Part shown: positions 56,657 through 64,000 of the stretch, piece after piece
How the letters are laid out: every line of letters starts with the position of its first letter
Numbering within the stretch: position 1 is the stretch's first letter
Assembly (NCBI GenBank): GCA_030386875.1
Contig: CM059570.1
Location: forward strand, 32,231,422 to 32,295,421
DNA from: Morinoia aosen
Lineage: Eukaryota > Arthropoda > Malacostraca > Amphipoda > Talitridae
Length of the DNA stretch: 64,000 nucleotides
Reading direction: 5' to 3'
Translations under genes and position numbers: made by a program
The notes under the pieces: generated by a model
Seen by the model: only the letters and a program-made list of their open reading frames with translations
Told to the model about the DNA's origin: nothing
The model's database searches: none

Positions 56657-57395
56657 TAGAGCCCAGATTTCTAGTTCTAAAAAAGTGCAGAAATATGGTC
56701 AAAATAGCCCTAAAAAAGTTGTTATTGTAGGTATTATTGAAAAGTAGCTTTTATTCCTAGCAAAATGGTTCTTATATGTAACAAAATAGCATTTAAAACT
56801 TTGCAAGTTTTGGCTACCATTTAGCAGTTTTCTCTCTCATGTACAGCTATATAAAACAAATAATATATTTTGCATCCCGGATTTGGAAATGCAAATGCCA
56901 AGATAATGAGAGATAAAGTGCATTGGACACAAACTGCAAAAGGTCAGCATAAATTGAGGCCATTTTTAACACCTCTGAAAGTTTCTACTCTGATAAATTA
57001 TCATCGTCTGCATCTACTACTACTTTGTGTTGGTTTTATAGTTATCTATTGCGTAATGACTCTTTTTTGCCTTTGTGTCTGGTCAAAATAGCATTCATAG
57101 TCTGATAGCATTTTTGCACTAAATGCAATTTTTTATTTGCACTAGTCCACTCCCTTTTATTTGAAATATGAAAGAAAGGCTATAAAACAAAAAATTAAAT
57201 CTCTCGAAAGTTGATGAGGCCGAGTGCACAGTGCTCACGGCCCGTATCACAGATACGCTCATCACACACTTTTGGAGGCTTCGGTCAGAGAGAGAGAGAG
57301 ACAGACAGACAGACGGACGGACCCTGCTCTCATTATAGTATAGATTTATAGTCATTTTAGCATTTATAGAATAAATGCTAAAAATCCAGGCCCTA
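56657..57395. mobile_element. hAT-like non-autonomous element
   Basis: 739 bp with inverted ends TAGAGCCCAGATTT / TAGGGCCTGGATTT and an 8-bp duplication with one mismatch (GTAATTAA 56649-56656; ATAATTAA 57396-57403). No transposase is left. An AG/ACAG microsatellite is inside (57289-57322). Confidence 0.6.
57289..57322. repeat. (GA)n/(CAGA)n microsatellite
   Basis: An AGAGAGAGAG run passes into ACAGACAGAC and GGACGGACC. Confidence 0.85.
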
Positions 57396-57596
57396 ATAAT
57401 TAATTAAATATCACATGTTTATATTTTTCAGAATGATAATATTTCAACTGAAAAATGTACATAGATTTTAGTCAGGGCTTAAAAACATATTTAGACCTAA
57501 GTTTGTATTAGACCAAATGAGTTTTTGCTTGAATTGTTTTGCAGACTTTTTTTTTTAATATTTGACTCAAAATTGTGTAGTTAAGACCACAGAACA

Positions 57597-57659
57597 ATGG
57601 AGCCATCTGTACTTCTTGTGGAGGCATTGTATTCCTTCAAAGGAACTAATAATGATGAG
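57597..57659 (+). CDS. PIX/ARHGEF7-like gene, coding exon 1 (SH3 start)
   Basis: The ATG at 57597, in ACAATGG context, encodes MEPSVLLVEALYSFKGTNNDE and stops at a consensus donor GTAAGT (57660). ALYSF is the SH3 ALYDY motif and NNDE precedes the first diverging turn. The exon is in phase 0 with the exon at 59171. A pyrimidine run and AG (about 57550-57580) suggest an upstream noncoding exon. An SH3 at the extreme N-terminus with this sequence resembles arthropod beta-PIX (RtGEF), a Rac/Cdc42 exchange factor that binds PAK through this SH3. DH, PH and GIT-binding parts would lie beyond the window, so the family call rests on the SH3 alone. Confidence 0.65.
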
Positions 57660-58257
57660 GTAAGTAACCACTGTTTTTGCTATCCTAGTTTTAGATTTGA
57701 AATTTGAATATTTTAATTGCTGCATATTAAAATTACCAACTAATGTGGCTTTTGTTGTTATACTTTGTGTTGTGGAGTTATATCTCATATCTTTTAGGCC
57801 TTCTTAAAGCTAAAATTCTCAAAGAATGTCTCCTTGCATGGTGTTTTGTAGATGAAAGCTGTTATTTTATCATGTTCTAATTTTAAATTGAACTGTAATT
57901 GGAACATGCATTTGAATTTATTTAGTAACATGCTATATATTTTATAGCTTTCTGTCCAAACTCATGAATAAATTCCTGTAAAAAGAAAAGGGAAGGGTAT
58001 GGTAAATTTACATAGCTTGCTGTGGCTTCCAACAGTGCTATTTTTTATATATCTTCATTCATACATGAGTGACTGTTAAAAGTTATTGATGCTAATTTGC
58101 CTATTTATCAACTTTGTAATATTTTTATGCAAAATTACCTTGCTTGGAGATCAATATATTAGAACATGTTGTATCAGGCATTTTAGATTTATGCCTTAAT
58201 AAATAATTTCTTTCTTAATTTCTCTGTTTAATAACTCAACAAAATACTCTTGTTTAA

Positions 58258-58478
58258 CCCTTTAACTCCTAAGTGGACTGTACGGTCCTCTTTTGAAAAT
58301 AGCCTCAAAATATTGTAGCTCTCATAAAATTGGTTTCCTGATGTGTTCTATGGACTTCACTGCTGAGTGGCAGTTTCTTCCTCACCCTACAATCAGTGAC
58401 TACCTAATGCCAGTGCCAGTTTAACTATGATGGTTGTGATAACGGTAATTTGAGTATAAAATGTGGAGGTTAAAGGGT
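58258..58478. mobile_element. TTAA-flanked MITE in intron 1
   Basis: 221 bp with inverted ends CCCTTTAACTCC / CCCTTTAACCTCC between TTAA 58254-58257 and 58479-58482 (one extra base at the right end). CCC start and TTAA target are typical of piggyBac-derived MITEs. Confidence 0.65.
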
Positions 58479-59170
58479 TTAACAAATTTATGCATTTCCA
58501 ATAGATGTGTTAATTTTCCCCAGCTTGCTTTTCACTCGTAATTTGTCCATCTTAAAATCCACCAAGTTAACTTTATGTATATACTTCAGCATGCCAGTAT
58601 TATTTAATGTAACTCTGAATTTTTTGATTGTATGCATTTGTTGATGGTGATTTTCTTTCTGTAAAATCAATTAACTTGACAGTTGACACTTTTCTCCCTA
58701 CCAGCTCTCTAAGTCCTTTGTTACACCTGTCCATATCTAAGCAAATCTTCATTCTCACTCACTGTTTCTAATTGTACATCCCATGCATATAATCTATTTT
58801 CTATATTGTATTGTTTTATTTGAGAGCTATTTATACAGTTCTTCCACCAGTTTAAGTTATTCAGGTCCTTATCTTATAGTGTCTTGGAGAAGGGATGAAT
58901 TTTACTTTGGTGCCGCTGTTATTCAACCGCTTCAAACCTTGTTAAAGCAGTAATGAGTTGCTTTCTACTTTGTCATACACCTTTTCTAGTATTTTTCATC
59001 CATGTAAAACCAGAGTATATCATTTGAAAAAGAAAATTTCTTTTTGAGTTCATTAACTATGAACATCCCTTGTTTTGGTCTTGAGAAAGCTGAAAGCTCC
59101 AAGTCTCATTATGGTCCCTGATTATTTCTTCAAATTCCTGAAAGGTGGTTTAATGAACTCCATTTGGCAG

Positions 59171-59297
59171 CTCCGCTTCAAGAAGGGGGCGGTGATCACC
59201 GTCACACAAAATGACGATGAGACCTGGTGGGAGGGCACACTTGATGGCAACACTGGCTGGTTCCCCTCCAATTATGTGCAGCCCTACCATCCAGCTG
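59171..59297 (+). CDS. PIX/ARHGEF7-like gene, coding exon 2 (SH3 core)
   Basis: Between acceptor CAG (59168-59170) and donor GTGAGG (59298) this 127-bp exon encodes LRFKKGAVITVTQ, NDDETWWEGTLDGNTGWFP and SNYVQPYHPAG. It supplies the remaining SH3 landmarks: the tandem Trp, GWFPSNYV and a binding groove that would recognise Pro-rich ligands (PAK in PIX). It starts in phase 0 and ends in phase 1. Exons 1 and 2 give one complete SH3 of about 60 residues. Reading the exon open to the left (from 59075) would include intron, so that start is rejected. Other SH3 families (intersectin, CD2AP/CIN85) are less likely because the SH3 is at the protein's N-terminus. Confidence 0.75.
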
Positions 59298-62200
59298 GTG
59301 AGGACTTTAATTTCACGTTATTAGTAGCTTTGTGAACTATATTTATTCCTATTTCTTCTTGTAAAATCCTTAGGCAAACATTTTTTAATTTACTTTTTGG
59401 TGAACTTTGTCACTTTTATTTTTGTAATTTGTGTGTTGAAAATGAATATTTATCTCATTTATGTGGTTGTATATAAGGGAGTGCTGTAGTATTAAATGTT
59501 GCTACACATTTGCCTTGAATATTACGCCACCTGTGAGTTTTTTAATATTTGTGAATGTAATAAAGTAATTCTTAACTCAGAGAAAAGATTACAAGCTTGA
59601 CAAATGGGCAATATGGGAAATTTCAATTAATAAAACAGTTCTTTTACCTGCAAAACTATCATCATTCTAGCCAGAAAAACCAATTGGGTTTCAGACTTCT
59701 ACTAATGACAAGAAGAAATGAAACTGTTATTCAAATTTTTAACTATGCTCACTTTGTATGAGTCATAAAATTTGAAGTAAGAAATTTCTCACCTAGTAGT
59801 TACTGTTCCAAATTGTTCAAGTTATATTATGCACATCCCCACCTGTAAGCAAATGTTTAGCATTTTGCTTTTCCTTTGCAGATAGTTAAGGGATTTGATT
59901 TAGTTTTTTTTAGTTTTTCCTTCTACATTTATTTTCAATATGTATATATTTTTTTTAGAACATTTTGTTGAGAATGACTCATTGAGACAAAATTTTAAAT
60001 TTTAACAGTGAAGCTTTTAATATAAAATGCTAAGTTTCAAAGCCTTATTCCTTGCTATTATTTTCTCAATGTTTAGCAACTTCTGCAGAGTTATCCTTTT
60101 CTTATGCATTATTGTGAAATTAAAACCAAGGCCAGATTTTGCAGTTCACTAAAAATGAAAAGCTTTATTTCAAATACTTTGATGTATTGAGCATTTGTTT
60201 AATTGTACTGATGCGAACATTATGTTGTTCAACATTTTATTATCTGATAGCTTAACCCCTTCCCCAACAATTTTTTTCTTAAAAACGTTTCTTTTTCAGA
60301 CTAATTTTTTTATTTTGGTTCTATATAGTATTTTTAATGCTAATTATGAAAACAGTTTGTAAGTATTTTTTCCTCCTGTCGTGTCCCTCTTTATTTTATC
60401 TCGCTGAGGTCACGGTCTTCATTTTTCTCTGCCGTTATTCTTTGTTGCGATGCATGATATTTTTCATGTTGTTATTAGTCGTGACAACAAGATTATTCGT
60501 CACTATTCATATATTTTCTACTTGGTAATATCAAGGTAGCTGCCACCAATTCAGATCTTTATCTGAATGAATATTTAATTCAATCTTCGGTAAACGTTAC
60601 GAGCGGCTTAAGGCCATAAATTAATCGTGCATTTTAGCCGTGTTTCCTGGCTTCAAACATTATTACTTTCCTTCTGAATCATCATGCCCTCTCCTCCTAT
60701 TTATCTAAGGGTTATTAAAGACACAGGAAATATCAAAGAAATTCACTATTGAACACAGGAAAATATTGAGACATTAATCATCAAAAATACGCATTAATTA
60801 AATGAATGTGACTTACGCACTCGCCATCCTAATATACTTAGAAGCTTGAGTGGGAACTGGGATTTGACATGAAATCAGAGGGAAACTTATCTTGAGATTT
60901 GGAGATCGGTCTCGCAGTCTGAATGTCGCCTGGCTGGCGCGCTGGAGCTAGGTCGCCATGTTTGGTTGAGGGCAGAGAGACCAGGTTGATGGCTGGGGCT
61001 ATGCCGACAGTTAGCAATCTAGGTTGACAATCTCTAATTTACGTTATTGGCACTGCAGTTGAGTATTCTTGAAGTTAATCACTTTCGAGCGAATGAGGGC
61101 ACAGATATTCTAGGATGGCTTTGAGTAGTGAATTTAAGAGGCAAGCCTCGGCCCAACTGGACCAAGGTAGAGGAACAAACTCGTATGCGGCTGCTTGTGA
61201 TCGTGTCCTCGCCTCAACTGCCGCTCTCCCTCAGGTAACCGCGTCTGGCGCCCCCTTGAGGTGCCAAGTTTGAATATCGACCTAATAAGGTTACCAATAA
61301 GAACGTGATATATCCCTATTATCAAATAGAAAACATACATCATTAACCTTACCCTCATTACTATATAAAAATCCCCACAAAACAATGTTAAACATATGAA
61401 TTAAAGCAAACGAAGACGCTAACGGAAGATGCTAAGAACCTCAACGGATGTCTGATTTTGTTATATCCTCTTTTCTTTAGAATCCGAGTTTATGATTTTT
61501 CAAATTTTCTTTCTTTTCAAGTCTAATCTTCAAATCAAAGGAGTTATTTTCCGAAAGAAAACACGATTCTTTCAACGTGGCCACATCGTTTTACTTGTTA
61601 TAATGAAAGATGCACACAAAATATGACAATGGGGTAGATGAGACTAGCAAATTTAGGAACAATTGCTACAAAAGTCTTACGCATCTTTTGGGTACGCAGC
61701 GATGTCGGAGTTCGATAACAAGGTCTCGAATTGTACGTTAAAGTCCTTTTACGTTAAGGTTAACACAATATTGGGATTTAATACGGAGTGCCCGCCGTAT
61801 GCAAACAAAATAAGTGAAGTGGCACGAAGAGACCTTCTAGTGACGGAGTTTCGCTCTCTAATGATGATGCCCTAGCCCTCGTCGTACCCTTAAGTACTCT
61901 CGCGCTGTGACCGTTACTTCTGGGGCGTGCAGCAAAAGCCGCAGCTGAATGCCGTTGTCGTCGCCCAGACCCTCCTGCTCGCGCTGCAGAGGCTGCGTTG
62001 CCATTCCCATCTGCGTTGCCACACTGCCACGCTGGTGCCACACTGGTGCCACGTCGTTGCCACGCTGCCGCTGGGAGCATAGGTATTGCCTCTTTTTTGT
62101 AACGGTCGAGCCCTCGCGGTGTACGCATCGACATCTGGCGCGTTGTATAATGCTGAGCTTTGAGATCTCCTGATAGCAGAGTCCGGTGTAAGCTCTCACG
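59298..62200. other. Probable intron 2, no exon recognised
   Basis: Mostly AT-rich. A GC-richer patch at 60920-61260 and another at 61900-62200 contain ORFs on both strands with biased, repetitive composition; none is supported as coding. Confidence 0.5.
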
Positions 62201-62261
62201 TCCAACCGCCTTTTACTCTTTTTTGTGGTGAAAACTTAACGGTTCGTACTCGGGACACAAC

Positions 62262-62275
62262 AGAATCCCCCCAAC
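62262..62275 (-). other. Possible LTR start with polypurine tract
   Basis: On the minus strand GGTTGGGGGGATTC is followed by TGTTGTGTCCCGAG, the look of a PPT joined to a 3' LTR whose body would run left from 62262. The far end and a partner LTR were not found. Confidence 0.35.
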
Positions 62276-62280
62276 CTATA

Positions 62281-62465
62281 TTAATCAGCATCCTCCTGGA
62301 TGTAAAATGGAAGTTTCCGTCTACTGAAGTCACGCATCTGAGATTCGTACTTCATTGCAGGTGCGAAATTAGACAAGCCTTGAGATTTGTGCTTCTGACG
62401 CACTTCTGAATCGAAGATCCTGAACAAGCGATAGCTTACTGTAGTCGTCGGGACGTCCTATTCCA
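62281..62465 (-). pseudogene. Possible C-terminal retroelement ORF fragment
   Basis: The minus-strand frame DVPTTTVSYRLFRIFDSEVR, then KHKSQGLSNFAPAMKYESQM and RRKLPFYIQEDAD, ends in TAA (62281-62283) a few bases before the purine tract above, and is closed upstream by a TAG. The setting resembles the 3' coding end of an LTR element. No family motif recognised. Confidence 0.3.
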
Positions 62466-62891
62466 GTTCACTATCGAAAACCTTCTCTCTTGGCTAATGA
62501 CGTTCTATCAGAGGCCTTCTGAAGACGTTCAAAGGGGTAAAAACCATCCTAATAAAATATCGAGTATTCATTCGATCAGTTCATATTCAACCTCCTGCGT
62601 GTAGTTACTACGGACATATTGCTGTCCAACGGTATCTTCTTTATTTTTCTTCGCCGTTGTTGAATCCGTGTCCGGCGAAAATATAGATGTTTAGGAGGAA
62701 ATCTAGTCCTTTGTACGAGTGAGTGTACTGTTGCTGCAGATGTAAGCTGGGTCCGCCTATTGCGTCTGCACAGCTGTGGTCGAGGCGTGCCAGGACAGCT
62801 GTGGCGGGCTCTTTAATAGCAAGGTCGTTGTAGACCGCGCGTAGCAGAAGTATGTAGTGACGGCCGGCCAGACAGCGGTGTTGCCATAACG

Positions 62892-63010
62892 TTGGTGGTG
62901 TACTGTGCGCCTGCACACTGCCCCTGGGTCGCCGCACTGCTGCGCTGGCGAGCGGTGCGTGAGTGCTGTGCGCCTGTACACGGCTTCCCAGCCGCGGCGC
63001 AGCTGCGGTG
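62892..63010. repeat. Imperfect ~57-bp GC-rich duplication
   Basis: Two diverged units sharing CTGTGCGCCTG(C/T)ACAC and CCGC(A/G)CTGC/CGGCGCAGCTGCG. The many open frames here follow from GC content and repetition. Confidence 0.5.
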
Positions 63011-63219
63011 GAGAGAGGAGGGTGTGTGCTGCCGCTGCTCAGGCCCCAGTTGGCACAGCATCGCTGCAATCAATCGTTCCACGTTAATCTCAGGCTTTGA
63101 TAAATTTTTCTCTCGGATTTCTTTGACTTATCGTAATCAATTGTGTCCATCTACTCATCCCATCTCCCCCATGCCATTCACATCCCGGTGTACCATCCTT
63201 CGATAGCATTTTAACTAGA

Positions 63220-63496
63220 ATCAAAGTAATCTAACGCAATAAGTTCTAAGAAATCCATTTAGAGAATATTATAACTAACACAAAATAAAATAAATGCAAG
63301 GTAAATGAAATTTATGAGAGATCAAAGTAATCTAACGCAACAAGCTCAAAGAAATCCGTTAGAGAACACAAAATGAAATAAATGCACGGTAAATGAAATT
63401 TATGAGAGATCAAAGTAATCTAACGCAACAAGCTCAAAGAAATCCGTTAGAGAACACAAAATGAAATAAATGCACGGTAAATGAAGTTAATGAGAA
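63220..63496. repeat. 88-bp tandem repeat, three units
   Basis: Units start ATCAAAGTAATCTAACGCAA at 63220 (101 bp, diverged), 63321 and 63409 (both 88 bp, nearly identical). Each ends near GGTAAATGAA(A/G)TT(A/T)ATGAGA. Confidence 0.9.
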
Positions 63497-64000
63497 ATAA
63501 ATAATATGACATTCAATATCTCGGATAATTAGTGGGCTGTAAAGGAAAGTTCCTACGTCTTAGCACGCATTCCTGGGGAAGAGCTATGAAAAGACATACG
63601 AACGGGTTACAAATTTGACATCGAGTAAAATTTCTATCTGATTAATGAGCATCATCAAGGTAAATACATAAATTGATTTATAAATCAACATTAATCATGT
63701 AATACATCCTACCTGCATTTCGCTGGAGAAATCATTTAAATTTAAGTCGAAGCACTTATCCTAAAATTGAAATATGAAAGAAATGTTAAACACAAGGGAA
63801 ATGATTAGAAAACATTCTTAATATTAAACATAGAACATCTTTAGAATGAAATGAAGCAATCATTATCGAAGTTTTGGGACGTCCTTGCGAGACACAAATA
63901 ATCATATATAGTTTGGGCGTCTCGTCCGATTTCTAAGAGAATACCTAGGAATCATTCCTTCATTTCTCTGGCTCGTGCTTCGCACTGCAGGAATGTCGTT
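63497..64000. other. AT-rich, nothing recognised
   Basis: No exon, RNA or element signature seen up to the window end. Confidence 0.5.

Noticed and set aside
59075..59170. SH3 ORF starting upstream at 59075
   Set aside because: This part is intron before a CAG acceptor; exon 1 supplies the missing SH3 strand in phase.
62641..63206. Overlapping GC-rich ORFs near 63 kb
   Set aside because: Biased composition and an imperfect tandem repeat; no conserved motif in any frame.
63220..63496. Regular repeats as a CRISPR array
   Set aside because: Units are contiguous 88-bp tandems without unique spacers, in a eukaryotic genome.

Overview
This is eukaryotic, AT-rich, arthropod-like DNA, probably from an insect. 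The pointers are the retroelement families (Ty3/gypsy, mag-like, copia with an initiator-Met tRNA fragment primer, BEL/Pao), hAT, PIF/Harbinger and TTAA-target DNA elements, short interstitial TTAGG-like runs, and a beta-PIX-like SH3 gene start. The species cannot be fixed from this window. No bacterial genes, CRISPR array, rRNA or canonical tRNA gene was seen.

Layout: positions 1-25354 hold three copies (G1, +; G2, -; G3, -) of one Ty3/gypsy family. G2 is complete, with 1.8 kb LTRs and a TTAT target duplication. G1 is split by a BEL/Pao solo LTR (X1) that itself carries a tRNA-derived SINE. G3 is split by a solo LTR (Y) containing six 66-bp repeats and by a deleted hAT element. Positions 25355-43400 are a deep nest: a BEL/Pao 3' LTR (X4) holding an apparently intact copia element; an RT-less BEL/Pao internal region; a mag-like Ty3/gypsy element (M) inserted into that region; a Pao solo LTR (X2) in M's 3' LTR; and another Pao solo LTR (X3), inverted, inside X2. 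Positions 43400-57400 are a field of smaller elements: LTR and LINE fragments, a Harbinger element with a MADF gene relic, TTAA-flanked MITEs, foldbacks and SINE-like repeats.

The only host gene I can support starts at 57597. Two coding exons (57597-57659 and 59171-59297) encode an N-terminal SH3 domain resembling the PIX/ARHGEF7 Rac-Cdc42 exchange factors. The rest of the gene lies beyond the window, so 59298 to the end is probably intron, containing minisatellites and a possible LTR remnant.

Target duplications give a relative order of insertion. The Pao family was active both before and after M inserted. The copia element (identical LTRs, uninterrupted 1280-codon ORF) is the youngest and the only one that looks capable of movement. 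I found no previously undescribed biological system; the most notable points are the nest itself, the intact copia element, the conserved G GGA AAC frameshift site in the G family and the RT-less Pao derivative.
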